A stretch of 64,000 nucleotides of DNA from Pleomorphomonas diazotrophica (GCF_002844595.1 NZ_PJNW01000012.1:44546-108545); one strand, 5' to 3'; counted from the stretch's first letter, positions 43,372 through 51,780 are shown. Translations and numbers: made by a program. The notes: generated from the letters alone by a model not told the origin.

Positions 43372-43635
43372 TCAGGCAGCCAGCGGCAGCTTGTAGCCGG
43401 CCGCGTCGGAGAACAAGGTCGCAACCGCGACGGCGTCGGCCCTGCTGACGCCCATCTCGTCCAGAAACTCGGTCTGGAGTTTCGGGCTGACTTCCGAGAA
43501 GAAGGCAAAGGCGGACGCGTCAAAGCTGGCTGCGCTGGCTGGATCTTGCAACTTGGCTGCAAGTTCATGCGCCGACACCTTCACGCTGTAGGGCGCATTC
43601 ACGGTTGTCAGAACTTGCGAAATCACCGTGGACAT
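43372..43635 (-). CDS. Hypothetical protein (87 aa), possible antitoxin partner
   Basis: Starts MSTVISQVLTTVNAPYSVKV and contains SAHELAAKLQDPASAASFDA and FLDEMGVSRADAVAVATLFS. The helical composition has no recognised domain. It ends 2 bases before the broken AbiEii-like gene, so it may have been its cognate antitoxin or a regulatory partner; there is no other support for that. Confidence 0.65.
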   Translation of the reverse strand: MSTVISQVLTTVNAPYSVKVSAHELAAKLQDPASAASFDASAFAFFSEVSPKLQTEFLDEMGVSRADAVAVATLFSDAAGYKLPLAA

Positions 43636-43834
43636 CTCAGCCGCTCAGCCGGTGCGATATTAGCAAAACTAATATAGAACAAGCGTCTTGTCGTCACAAC
43701 AACACCGGCAACGCGGGCCAATCCTCCCGCTGGCTTCCCCCCTCCGTCGTGGTTAACAAATCCTTATCCATGTGCTGGGATGCTCTCACCGAGAGGCGGT
43801 TCGGCCGTCGTGTTCGGTTTCAAGGGTCCTGTCG

Positions 43835-44638
43835 ATGGCGATCTCCCGCTCCCTCCTGTTCCGCGCGGCCGCAGTCGCGCTGTCGGCGCTGATGGCCGGC
43901 TGCTCGGCGGTCAGCTTCGACGAGGAGCCGGTGCGCGCCGCCGTGCGCCCGGGCGCCACCTTCGAGATCCGCCAGCCGTCGAAGGACGCCATCGAGGGGA
44001 TCGACGTCTCCTACTTTCAGGAGGCGGTGGACTGGCAGGCGGTGGCCGGCGACGACATCCGCTTCGCCTTCATCAAGGCCACCGAGGGCGGCGACCGGCT
44101 GGACGAGCGCTTCCACGAGAATTTCGCCGGCGCCCGGCAGGCTGGCGTGCTGCGCGGCGCCTATCACTTCTGGTACCACTGCCGCCCCGGCATCGAGCAG
44201 GCGGCCTGGTTCATCCGGAACGTGCCGCGCGACGACAGCGCCCTGCCGCCGGTACTGGACATCGAGTGGACGCCCACCTCGCCCACCTGCCGCAAGCGCC
44301 CGCCGGCCGCCGAACTTCACGCGGAGATGCAGGCCTTCCTCGACGCCGTCGAGGCCTATTACGGCAAGCGGCCGGTGATCTACACCACGCTCGACTTCTA
44401 TGAGGACCGCATGGACGGTGCCTTCGAGACCTATCCGCTGTGGGTGCGCTCCACCGCCGCCAAGCCGCATGAGAAATACGGCAATCGCCACTGGCACTTC
44501 TGGCAATACACCTCCACCGGCCAGGTGGCCGGCGTCAACGGCAAGGCCGACCGCAACGTCTTCTACGGCTCGGAAGCCCAGTTCCAGACCTTCCTCGCCG
44601 AGAGCGTGGTCAGGCCGGCGATGGTGGCGGAGCGGTGA
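43835..44638 (+). CDS. GH25-family lysozyme lipoprotein
   Basis: A 267-residue lipoprotein: signal peptide and lipobox LMAGC (Cys23), then a GH25 muramidase domain with GIDVSYFQEAVDW (Asp57), FAFIKATEGG, GAYHFWYHC and the catalytic block VLDIEWTP (Asp142, Glu144). GH25 enzymes cleave the N-acetylmuramyl-N-acetylglucosamine bond of peptidoglycan. A lipid-anchored form suggests cell-wall remodelling in the periplasm. The start is the methionine fitting the signal peptide. Confidence 0.93.
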   Translation: MAISRSLLFRAAAVALSALMAGCSAVSFDEEPVRAAVRPGATFEIRQPSKDAIEGIDVSYFQEAVDWQAVAGDDIRFAFIKATEGGDRLDERFHENFAGARQAGVLRGAYHFWYHCRPGIEQAAWFIRNVPRDDSALPPVLDIEWTPTSPTCRKRPPAAELHAEMQAFLDAVEAYYGKRPVIYTTLDFYEDRMDGAFETYPLWVRSTAAKPHEKYGNRHWHFWQYTSTGQVAGVNGKADRNVFYGSEAQFQTFLAESVVRPAMVAER

Positions 44639-44660
44639 GCGCCCGATAAGCACTGGGAGC

Positions 44661-44812
44661 CCGATACTTCCGTTGCGTTCCATCCTGCCTGAGGTCCTGC
44701 GCCTGCGCGCAGGATGACAGTATTATATAATAAAAACAAATATATAGGTCTGTCATCCTGCGCGCAGGCGCAGGACCTCAGGCAGAACGGAGTGCACGCC
44801 GATATAGGGCGC
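44661..44812. repeat. Family A long palindrome, copy A10 (perfect 36-bp arms)
   Basis: Arms 44685-44720 and 44750-44785 are exact reverse complements over 36 bases (CTGCCTGAGGTCCTGCGCCT..), separated by a 29-base AT-rich centre. Outer ends CCGATAC and CCGATATAGGGC. It lies between convergent genes and is the best copy in the window. Confidence 0.92.
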
Positions 44813-44849
44813 AGTGAACATCGGATGCACTAAGACGGAAACGAGCACC

Positions 44850-45719
44850 CTACTCCGGCGCCCGCATGAAGAAGGCCTCCAGTTCCGCTGCCAGTTCCTC
44901 CGGCGCTTCCTCGGCCATGTGGTGGCCGCAGTCGATGCCGGCGCCGGTCACCTCTAGCTTGGCCCAGGGCTGCCAGATGGCGAGGAGGTCGCCGTAGAGC
45001 TCTTCGAGATCGTCCTTCCTCGACCACACGACATGCACCGGGCAGCGCAGCTTGTGGCCGGCCTCCTGGTCGTCGAGGTCGTCGAGCGGGTCGACGTAGA
45101 GGCCGGCGCGATAGTCGCCCAGCATGCCCCTGATGGTGTCGGGGTCATGGATGGCGGCGCGGAAGTCCTCGTAGTTGCCGCGGCCGAGCGCTTCGGGCGT
45201 GCCGGCATACCAGGCGTCGGGGTCGGCGAGGATGGCCCGTTCCGGCTTGTCGGGCTGGGCGAAGAAGAACCAGTGCCACCAGCGGGCGGCAAAGCGCGCG
45301 TCGCAGCGGGCCAGCGCGTCGAGGATCGGCACGCCGTCGAGCACCGCGAGCTTCATCACCCGAGCCGGGTGGTCCATGGCGGTGCGGAAGGCGGTGTATG
45401 AGCCGCGATCGTGGCCGGCGATATGGAAGGCGCCGAAGCCGAGGCGCTTCATCAGCTCCACGCAGTCGCGCGCCTTGGCGCGCTTCGACGACCATTCGTG
45501 ATCGCTGGCGTCGGTCGGCCTCGACGACTGGCCGAAGCCCCGGAGGTCGGGGCAGACCACCGTGAAATGGCGGGCCAAGAGCGGCGCCACCCTGTACCAG
45601 GTGGTGTGCGTGCGCGGGTGGCCGTGCAGAAGCAGCAGCGGCGGGCCGGAGCCGCCATGGCGCACCCTGAGCGTCACCTCCGGCAGCTCGATCATCTCCA
45701 GGTGAAAGCCCTCGAACAT
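44850..45719 (-). CDS. Alpha/beta hydrolase, haloacetate dehalogenase-like
   Basis: A 289-residue alpha/beta hydrolase: oxyanion HGHPRTHTTW, nucleophile Asp in GHDRGSYTAF, lid RWWHWFFFAQPDKPERAI, and histidine in GIDCGHHMAEEAPEEL. HDRG and the Trp-rich lid are typical of haloacetate/fluoroacetate dehalogenases, which replace halide by hydroxide. The usual second arginine (DRGxR) is tyrosine here, so the substrate is probably different. AAGGGAA precedes the ATG. The promoter has a full EcfG-type match (N17 spacing). Confidence 0.88.
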   Translation of the reverse strand: MFEGFHLEMIELPEVTLRVRHGGSGPPLLLLHGHPRTHTTWYRVAPLLARHFTVVCPDLRGFGQSSRPTDASDHEWSSKRAKARDCVELMKRLGFGAFHIAGHDRGSYTAFRTAMDHPARVMKLAVLDGVPILDALARCDARFAARWWHWFFFAQPDKPERAILADPDAWYAGTPEALGRGNYEDFRAAIHDPDTIRGMLGDYRAGLYVDPLDDLDDQEAGHKLRCPVHVVWSRKDDLEELYGDLLAIWQPWAKLEVTGAGIDCGHHMAEEAPEELAAELEAFFMRAPE

Positions 45720-45746
45720 CGCCGTTTCCCTTCGCTTCACGAAACG

Positions 45747-45772
45747 AACGGCCGACGGCCCTCATGAGTTCC
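45747..45772 (-). promoter_or_regulatory. EcfG-type promoter ahead of the haloacetate dehalogenase-like gene
   Basis: On the minus strand GGAAC-N17-CGTT, 27 bases before the ATG. It is back-to-back with a weaker candidate facing the catalase gene. Confidence 0.6.
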
Positions 45773-45795
45773 CCATCTCCTCTGTCGGTTTTGTC

Positions 45796-45820
45796 GGAAC
45801 AATCGCCACTTCTCACGATT
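45796..45820 (+). promoter_or_regulatory. Weaker EcfG-type promoter ahead of the manganese catalase fusion
   Basis: GGAAC-N16-GATT: the -35 is exact but the -10 has two mismatches to CGTT. Manganese catalases are common general-stress targets, so it is kept as a low-confidence candidate. Confidence 0.35.
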
Positions 45821-45869
45821 GTAGCCCGTACGCGGCGCGTCGTTTCCGAGGCCGCACAGGGAGTTTCTC

Positions 45870-47144
45870 ATGTACCACCACGTCAAGAAGCTGATGTACA
45901 CCGTGCGGGTCGACGAGCCCGATCCCCGTTTCGGCAACATGCTGCTGGAGCAGTTCGGCGGCGCCAACGGCGAGCTTGCAGCCGCGATGCAATATTCCAT
46001 CCAGGGTCTCAATTGCGAGGATGCCGCCCGCAAGGACCTCCTGATGGACATCGGCACGGAAGAGCTCAGCCATCTTGAGATCGTCGGCACGCTCGCCCGC
46101 ATGCATCTGAAGCCGATGAAGTCGGTGCGCGAGGATGCCGAGGCCGACCCGCTGATCGCCATCGCCGGCGGCGGCGGCGTCAACCTGTTCAACTCCATGG
46201 GCAATCCCTGGACGGCCGACTACCTGAAGATCACCGGCGAGCTCGACGTCGATCTCCGCAGCAACATCGCGGCCGAGGCGCGCGCCAAGATCGTCTACGA
46301 GCGGCTGATCGACTTCTGCCGCGACCCCGGCACCAAGGACGCACTGCAGTTCCTGATGACGCGCGAGATCACCCACATGAAGGCCTTCTCGCTGGCGCTG
46401 GAAAGCATGGGCAAGCCGCCCTTGATGATCGGCCGCATCGCCCCGACGCCCAAGCTGGTCAACCAGTATTTCAACGAGTCGACCGGCGAGGGCCAGCTCG
46501 GCGAGGTCGACGCGCGCGGCCCCTGGAACGAGGGCGACAACTGGGAGATGGTCGAGGCCAAGGCCTTCATGGGTCTCGAAGGCGATGGCGCGGCGCCTGA
46601 GAGCAGCGGCGTCGCCGCCGTCACCAGCGACACCAAGGACGCCGAGTCGCTGCGTGAGATGCTGGTGCAGGATCTGCACTACCTGCTGGATGCCGAGAAG
46701 CAGCTGGTCAAGGCGCTTCCCAAGATGGTGGAGGCCGCCAACACCCAGCAGCTCAAGGACCTTCTGGAGTTCCACCTCAAGGAAACCAACATGCAGGTCG
46801 ACCGGCTTACCGAGGCGCTGAAGGCGCTCGGCGGCTCGGCCACCGGCAAGGCCTCCAAGGGCATGCAGGGCCTCGTCGAGGAGGGCGAGGAGATCATCAA
46901 GAAGGGCGCCAAGAACCCCGAGCCCTTCGCCGATCTCGCCCTGATCGCCGTGGCGCAGCGGGTGGAGCACTATGAGATCGCCGCCTACACCTCGGCGCGC
47001 AACATGGCCATCCAGCTGCACGAGCACGAGATCGCCCAGCTCCTCACCCTGTCGCTCGGCGAGGAGATGAAGTCCGACTACCTGCTCAATCAGGTGTCGC
47101 AGCCGCTGACCTCGCTCGCCGGCATGCCGCCGGCCGTACGCTGA
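45870..47144 (+). CDS. Manganese catalase fused to a DUF892 (YciE-like) ferritin-like domain
   Basis: A 424-residue fusion. Residues 1-230: manganese catalase with metal ligands Glu35, Glu65, His68, Glu144 and His169, which would dismutate hydrogen peroxide. Residues 255-415: a DUF892/YciE ferritin-like four-helix domain starting DAESLREMLVQDLHYLLDAEKQLVKALPKMVEAA and ending QRVEHYEIAAYTSARNMAIQLHEHEIAQLL, with a second set of conserved Glu/His. An Ala/Ser/Gly linker joins them. GGGAG precedes the ATG. Both parts are usual in stress regulons. Confidence 0.92.
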   Translation: MYHHVKKLMYTVRVDEPDPRFGNMLLEQFGGANGELAAAMQYSIQGLNCEDAARKDLLMDIGTEELSHLEIVGTLARMHLKPMKSVREDAEADPLIAIAGGGGVNLFNSMGNPWTADYLKITGELDVDLRSNIAAEARAKIVYERLIDFCRDPGTKDALQFLMTREITHMKAFSLALESMGKPPLMIGRIAPTPKLVNQYFNESTGEGQLGEVDARGPWNEGDNWEMVEAKAFMGLEGDGAAPESSGVAAVTSDTKDAESLREMLVQDLHYLLDAEKQLVKALPKMVEAANTQQLKDLLEFHLKETNMQVDRLTEALKALGGSATGKASKGMQGLVEEGEEIIKKGAKNPEPFADLALIAVAQRVEHYEIAAYTSARNMAIQLHEHEIAQLLTLSLGEEMKSDYLLNQVSQPLTSLAGMPPAVR

Positions 47145-47182
47145 TAGAGGCTTGGGCGCCGCCGCCACTGGCGGCGCCTCTC

Positions 47183-47608
47183 TCACGGCGACCGGTTCGT
47201 CACGGTGACCAGCAGCTTGTAGTCCACCTCATGGCCGGGGATCGGCTTGTCGATCAGGGCGACGGCGAACACCGTGCCCCGGTGCGCCCAGGCCCGCGCC
47301 TTGGCGGCTCGGATGGATTCGGGAAGGGCGGGTTCGGCGCTCCAGGCCGACAGCGCGCTCTGATAATAGGTGCTGAGGCTCGGCCAGGCGGTGGGTGGCG
47401 GCAGCTTGTAGGCCGTGACCTCCAGATGTCCGTAGCGCGCCTCCAGCGCGTCGCGCAACTCCTGGGTCACGTCGTCGAGCCGCTGGTCATAGGCGCCGGC
47501 GCCGGGCAGCGCCTCGACGTTGGCGGGCGGTGACGGCGGCGCTTCGGCCGGCGAACAGGCGGCAGCCGAGAGGGCCACCATGAGGGCGGCGAGCCATCGG
47601 TATCTCAT
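47183..47608 (-). CDS. Hypothetical lipoprotein (141 aa)
   Basis: Signal peptide with lipobox LSAAAC (Cys18), Pro-rich linker, then a domain with DVTQELRDALEARYGHLEVTAYKLPPPTAW and VDYKLLVTVTN. No family recognised. The ATG at the chosen start has GAGAGG ahead. It follows the exported 245-residue gene by 10 bases, and both would be transcribed from the EcfG-type promoter at 48409-48433. They may work together in the envelope. Confidence 0.85.
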   Translation of the reverse strand: MRYRWLAALMVALSAAACSPAEAPPSPPANVEALPGAGAYDQRLDDVTQELRDALEARYGHLEVTAYKLPPPTAWPSLSTYYQSALSAWSAEPALPESIRAAKARAWAHRGTVFAVALIDKPIPGHEVDYKLLVTVTNRSP

Positions 47609-47618
47609 GCGCCTCTCC

Positions 47619-48356
47619 TCAGCCCCGGACGAAGCCGGCATTGGTCAGGTGGAGGCGCCGGAGGTCGACGCCCATCTCGGTCTGAAAGCGGCCGACGGCC
47701 GCCTCGCCCAGCCGGGCGGCGGTGTCGCGGTCGCCGCGCGCCATGGCGTCGGTATAGGCGGCGTGCTGGATGAGGAAGTTCAGCATCAGCACCTCCGCCA
47801 TCTCCTGCCGCTCGGCGTTGCCGAGCCGCGAGAAGCCGGGACTGGCGGCGATCATCCGCCGCACCTGTTCGCGCACCGCCTGCGCGTCCTCGCGATTGCT
47901 GTCGGCGCCGTTGGCCATCACCCAGTTGAGGATCCAGTAGCCGGCCATGGCATCGGCCAGGTCGCCCGGCCGCAGCCCGTCGCTACCGACGATGCCGGCC
48001 CAGCTTTTCACCGGATCGCTCCGGGAGAGCACCTCGGCGATGCGGCGGCCGCCCTCCGCGCCGGCCACCTCGCCCATCCAGCCGGCGAAGTCGCGCCGCA
48101 CGCGGGCGCTCACCGCGGCCGAGGCGCGATAGGTGGTGGCGGCAGGCTCGGGCGCCGACGGGCGCGCCTTGGGCCGGGCTGGCTGGGCCGCGCCACCGCC
48201 CGAGCCGATCGCCGCGTCCACCCGCTGGCGGTTCAGGATGTCGGAGAGAACATAGTCGTTGGGCATCACGGTCGGCATGTCCTGGGCCACGGCCGGCGCG
48301 GCGAGAGCAAGGGCCAGCAAGGCGGGAGCCAGGTGGCGAGCAAGGCTGAGCGTCAT
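47619..48356 (-). CDS. Exported protein, DUF6683-like
   Basis: A 245-residue protein with a signal peptide (1-24, VAQDM after cleavage), a Pro-rich stretch, and a helical domain with VRRDFAGWMGEVAGAEGGRRIAEVL and DAMAGYWILNWVMANGAD. The latter resembles DUF6683, from memory and with modest certainty. It is first in an operon with a lipoprotein, under a full EcfG-type promoter. Function unknown; likely periplasmic. Confidence 0.78.
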   Translation of the reverse strand: MTLSLARHLAPALLALALAAPAVAQDMPTVMPNDYVLSDILNRQRVDAAIGSGGGAAQPARPKARPSAPEPAATTYRASAAVSARVRRDFAGWMGEVAGAEGGRRIAEVLSRSDPVKSWAGIVGSDGLRPGDLADAMAGYWILNWVMANGADSNREDAQAVREQVRRMIAASPGFSRLGNAERQEMAEVLMLNFLIQHAAYTDAMARGDRDTAARLGEAAVGRFQTEMGVDLRRLHLTNAGFVRG

Positions 48357-48408
48357 GGGCAGCTTCCGTTCCAGAGATGGGCTCGTGCGGACCGGCCATC
48401 CCGAAGCG

Positions 48409-48433
48409 AACGGCCGACGATCACGAAGGTTCC
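48409..48433 (-). promoter_or_regulatory. EcfG-type promoter ahead of the DUF6683-like/lipoprotein operon
   Basis: On the minus strand GGAAC-N16-CGTT, a full consensus match, about 52 bases before the ATG. Its -35 is part of a palindrome shared with the HWE kinase promoter (GGTTCCATGGAACC). Confidence 0.7.
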
Positions 48434-48435
48434 AT

Positions 48436-48460
48436 GGAACCTTGGCAAAAGTTGCGCGTC
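48436..48460 (+). promoter_or_regulatory. EcfG-type promoter ahead of the HWE kinase
   Basis: GGAAC-N16-CGTC, one mismatch to the consensus -10, back-to-back with the minus-strand promoter through a shared GGTTCCATGGAACC palindrome. About 112 bases before the ATG. Confidence 0.5.
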
Positions 48461-48572
48461 TTTTTGGAAAACGGCCTAGGTCTATCGCACTGGCCGTCTG
48501 GTCTGGATTTCTCTCGTTTTGCGAGTAAGTTGCCGCTTGTTTCGGCTCGGCCATCGAAGGGGGGTGCCCAGC

Positions 48573-49568
48573 ATGAACATGGAGGAGCTTTATCGCCTTC
48601 TCCGCGCCGGCCACGTGCAGGCGCAAGGCATCGTCGATACCGTTGCCGACCCGATGCTGCTGCTCGACGAGAGCCTCAGGGTGCAGAGCGCCAGCCGCGC
48701 CTTCTTCGAGGTGTTCAAGGTCGAGCGCGATGACACCATCGGCCGCCACATCTACGAACTGGGCAACGGCCAGTGGGACATTCTCGACCTGCGCCACCTG
48801 CTGCTCGAGGTCATTCCCAAGAGCAAGGCGGTGATCGACTTTCGCGTCGAGCACGATTTCCCAGACCTCGGCCGCAAGACCATGCTGCTGACGGCGCGGA
48901 CGCTCCGCCAATCCGACGCCGCCAGCCCCTTCATGCTGCTGTCCATCGTCGACATCACCGAGCGCGCCCAGCATGACGCCGAACGGGACATGCTGTTCAG
49001 CGAACTCAAGCACCGCATGAAGAACCTTCTGAGCGTCGCCCAGTCGCTGGCCCGCCAGACGACCACCGACGGCCGCTCGGCCGCGCAATATCGCGACGAT
49101 TTCCTGGGCCGCTTCCGCGCCATGATCGAGGCGCAGGAGGTGGGGCTGTCCGGCGACGACGGCACCAACCTCAAGGCGCTGATCGAGCGGGTGCTGTCGC
49201 CCTATGCCATGGACCCCGAGGCGGTGGAGATCGTGCCCGACGGCCCGGTGTCGCTGGCTTCGACCACGCTGACCTCGCTCGGCCTCGTGCTGCACGAACT
49301 CGCCACCAACGCCGCCAAATATGGCGCCCTGTCGGTGCCCGAGGGGCGGGTGTCGATCGGCTGGACGGTGGACGCGCCGGGCGGCAACCTGCGCCTCACC
49401 TGGGTGGAAAGCGGCGGGCCGAGGGTGACGCCGCCGACCACCCTCGGCTTCGGCAGCAAGCTCATCCGCACCGCCATCGCTGGCGGCGAGGTGGACAAGA
49501 TCTTCGCGCCCGACGGCGTCCGGGTGAAGATCGACGTTCCCCTCGGGCCCGCGCCGTCGGCGAGTTGA
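48573..49568 (+). CDS. HWE-family sensor histidine kinase with PAS domain
   Basis: A 331-residue soluble kinase. PAS domain at about 10-130 (IVDTVADPMLLLDESLRVQ, IVDITERA end), HWE phosphoacceptor block MLFSELKHRMKNLLSVAQSLARQT, the HELATNAAKYGALS N box and the diagnostic WxE in LRLTWVESGGP. HWE kinases feed the PhyR-NepR-EcfG general stress cascade or light/energy responses. AAGGGGGG precedes the ATG. It lies next to a divergent EcfG-type promoter pair, which suggests feedback. Confidence 0.92.
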   Translation: MNMEELYRLLRAGHVQAQGIVDTVADPMLLLDESLRVQSASRAFFEVFKVERDDTIGRHIYELGNGQWDILDLRHLLLEVIPKSKAVIDFRVEHDFPDLGRKTMLLTARTLRQSDAASPFMLLSIVDITERAQHDAERDMLFSELKHRMKNLLSVAQSLARQTTTDGRSAAQYRDDFLGRFRAMIEAQEVGLSGDDGTNLKALIERVLSPYAMDPEAVEIVPDGPVSLASTTLTSLGLVLHELATNAAKYGALSVPEGRVSIGWTVDAPGGNLRLTWVESGGPRVTPPTTLGFGSKLIRTAIAGGEVDKIFAPDGVRVKIDVPLGPAPSAS

Positions 49569-49609
49569 GGCGCACGGCTTACGGGCCCCGCCCTCCTCCG
49601 CCCGACGAT

Positions 49610-49855
49610 CTCACCATCAGGCTGTCCTCCTCTGCTGAGAAGGAGGATCTCGGGAAGGTAGAGCGAGCCGCTGATATCGCGCTCCAAGAGAGCGGGGAGA
49701 CCTATACATCCGTCACCGCCCTTTCCTGCCCGAGGTCCTGCGCCTGCGCGCAGGATGACAACCTATGTATTTGATTCCAATATATAAATCCGTCATCCTG
49801 CGCGTCGGCGCAGGACCTCAGGACGGTAGAGCGAGCGGCCCCTATCGGCCTCCCC
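49610..49855. repeat. Family A long palindrome, copy A11
   Basis: Arms TTTCCTGCCCGAGGTCCTGC..AGGATGACA and CGTCATCCTGCGCGtCGGCGC..GGACCTCAGGACGG around AATATATAAAT, preceded by a second half-element (CGATATCGCGCTCC). The stop and last residues of the downstream hydrolase (IGGGGR) lie at its end. Confidence 0.75.
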
Positions 49856-50783
49856 CGCCAATCTCCGCCAGAAACGCCCGCGCCCTTTCCCTCACCTCGT
49901 CGAGATGGCTGAAGAGGCAGGTGTGCCCTCCTCCCGACACCACATGCAGCTCGGCGCCGGCGATCTCCCGCGCCGACCGCTCGCCATGGGAGAAGGGCAC
50001 CACCCTGTCGGCGTCGCCGTGGATCACCAGCGTCGGCGCCCTCACCTCGGCAAAGGGCAGCGGCGGCAGGCTGGCAAAGCCCATGGTCTCGGCCATGGTG
50101 CCGGGCATCCGGTCGGCCAGCCGGTCGAAGGTGCTGCGGAGGAGGCTGAGGAGCAGCGGCCCCGCCTCGGGGTGGTCGAGCGTTGTCCTGACCAGCGCCG
50201 GATCGCCGATCGCCTTCGCCGCCGCCTTCTCCGGCTGCCGCCCCCGCATCCAGGCGAGAAGCGACAGCAGCCCCGGCACGCGGATCAGCCAGCCGAACCA
50301 GCCGAGCCGCTTCAGCACATAGTCGGGCACGTCGAAGCAGCCGCTCGCCGTGGACATCAGGATCAGCCCGGCGCAGCGGGTCGGATGGCGGGCGGCGAAG
50401 GCGATCGCCGAGGGACCGCCGGCCGATACCGCCGCCACCACCGCCCGTTCGACGCCGAGCGTATCGAGAAGGGCGGCGAAGAGATCGGCCTGCTCCTCTG
50501 CCGTATCGCCTGACGATCGCGGCGTGCCGAGGTAACCCGGCCTCGACAGGGCGATCACCCTATAGTCCGGCGTCTTGCCGAGCAGCGCCTCGGCCAGGAT
50601 CAGGCCCTGGTCGTAGCCGCCCATGCCGCCATGCAGCGAGAGAAAGGCCGGACCGTCGCCGCCGTCGGTGTGCTGTACCACCCCGCGCGGGGTGTCGGTG
50701 AGGAGAACGGGCGGCCTCTCTGCCAGCGGAATGAAGCGGGGCGACCGGCGCGCGTCGGCCGCGTGGGAAAGCGTGTTGGACAT
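49842..50783 (-). CDS. Alpha/beta hydrolase
   Basis: A 313-residue alpha/beta hydrolase: oxyanion SLHGGMGGYDQG, nucleophile Ser120 in AVSAGGP, acid in VIHGDADRVVP and His in GGGHTCLFSH. Esterase/epoxide hydrolase-like; substrate unknown. GGATGAG precedes the ATG. The C-terminal residues are encoded by family A copy A11. It is convergent with the HWE kinase. Confidence 0.88.
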   Translation of the reverse strand: MSNTLSHAADARRSPRFIPLAERPPVLLTDTPRGVVQHTDGGDGPAFLSLHGGMGGYDQGLILAEALLGKTPDYRVIALSRPGYLGTPRSSGDTAEEQADLFAALLDTLGVERAVVAAVSAGGPSAIAFAARHPTRCAGLILMSTASGCFDVPDYVLKRLGWFGWLIRVPGLLSLLAWMRGRQPEKAAAKAIGDPALVRTTLDHPEAGPLLLSLLRSTFDRLADRMPGTMAETMGFASLPPLPFAEVRAPTLVIHGDADRVVPFSHGERSAREIAGAELHVVSGGGHTCLFSHLDEVRERARAFLAEIGGGGR

Positions 50784-51054
50784 GTCTCATCCTCAGACCG
50801 TGCCGGGATCGAAGCGATTGTCGTGGTCGCTGCCTTACGACGCGGCACGGGTGAGTGTCCGTCAATGGCTTGAAGAGAACGCCCGGCGCCGACGCCGGTT
50901 CAAAGCGATCTCAAGCGGCAGGTTTAGCTTTCCGGAAACGGGACAGCGACGCCTCGGTGAACTGCCGACCGAGGTGAGAGATAGCGCGAGATCGCACCGC
51001 CGGCAAGGAGGCTCTCCTGGGAGTCCATGGGAGTCCAACCGCGCCTATAATGAG

Positions 51055-51675
51055 TCAGCGTGGCGGCGTCAGCGGGCCGGGAATTTGGGTTACAGTCGCC
51101 CGCGCGACAAGTTCGTCGAACAGCGTGGCCATCGCCTGTTCGTCGGAAACATCGACCATCCGGAGCCCCACCTCGCGCGCCGCGTCCCGAAGGGCGGCGT
51201 TCTCGCGTAGCGACCGGTCGATGAAGGCATCAATGGGGATGCGGTCGGCCGGCGCGCGGGTCTCATAGCCGGAGGCCGCGCGCATGCGCTTGAGAAGGAA
51301 ATCGTCCGGTGCATGGAGCAGCACGCCGAACATCTCATCCGAGACCAGAGGCGCGATGTACTCCGGCCTGAGCGCCGCCCCCGCCAGCACGAAGCGCCGC
51401 CCGGCCGCCCGCTCCGCCTCGATCATCGGCCGCACCTGCCGCCACATGTTCTCGTGGTGCACCTTCAGGAACCAGTGGATCGTCTCGGGCGTCAGCCGCT
51501 CGTAGAACTCGACGACCGGCGCCGGCACGCCCAGCCACGGCCGCCCCGGATGCCGCCCCAGCCCATCCGTCGACATCTGCGCCCAGCCGAGCCGCTGGGC
51601 CAGCCTTTCGGCCAGCGTCGACTTGCCGACATGCGACGTGCCGGAGATCAGGATGGCTTCGATGGGGGATGACAT
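51055..51675 (-). CDS. P-loop kinase-like ATPase
   Basis: A 206-residue protein with Walker A GTSHVGKS at residues 12-19, a TDGLGRHPG loop, and the lid-like RMRAASGYETRAPADRIP. It resembles small adenylate kinase-type P-loop proteins such as shikimate or 2-phosphoglycerate kinases, but the substrate cannot be named. GAGG precedes the ATG. The 270-base gap upstream holds no supported gene. Confidence 0.8.
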   Translation of the reverse strand: MSSPIEAILISGTSHVGKSTLAERLAQRLGWAQMSTDGLGRHPGRPWLGVPAPVVEFYERLTPETIHWFLKVHHENMWRQVRPMIEAERAAGRRFVLAGAALRPEYIAPLVSDEMFGVLLHAPDDFLLKRMRAASGYETRAPADRIPIDAFIDRSLRENAALRDAAREVGLRMVDVSDEQAMATLFDELVARATVTQIPGPLTPPR

Positions 51676-51780
51676 GGGGCCTCGCTCTCGAAAAGAGGTC
51701 ACTTGCTCATAGCACAGGACGCATCACGTGGCCTTCCTCGCCGGAACACGATTTTGACTTCTGGCAGAAGCCACCTTACA

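Noticed and set aside
45796..45820. Strong EcfG promoter for the catalase fusion
   Set aside because: The -35 is exact but the -10 is GATT; kept only as a weak candidate.
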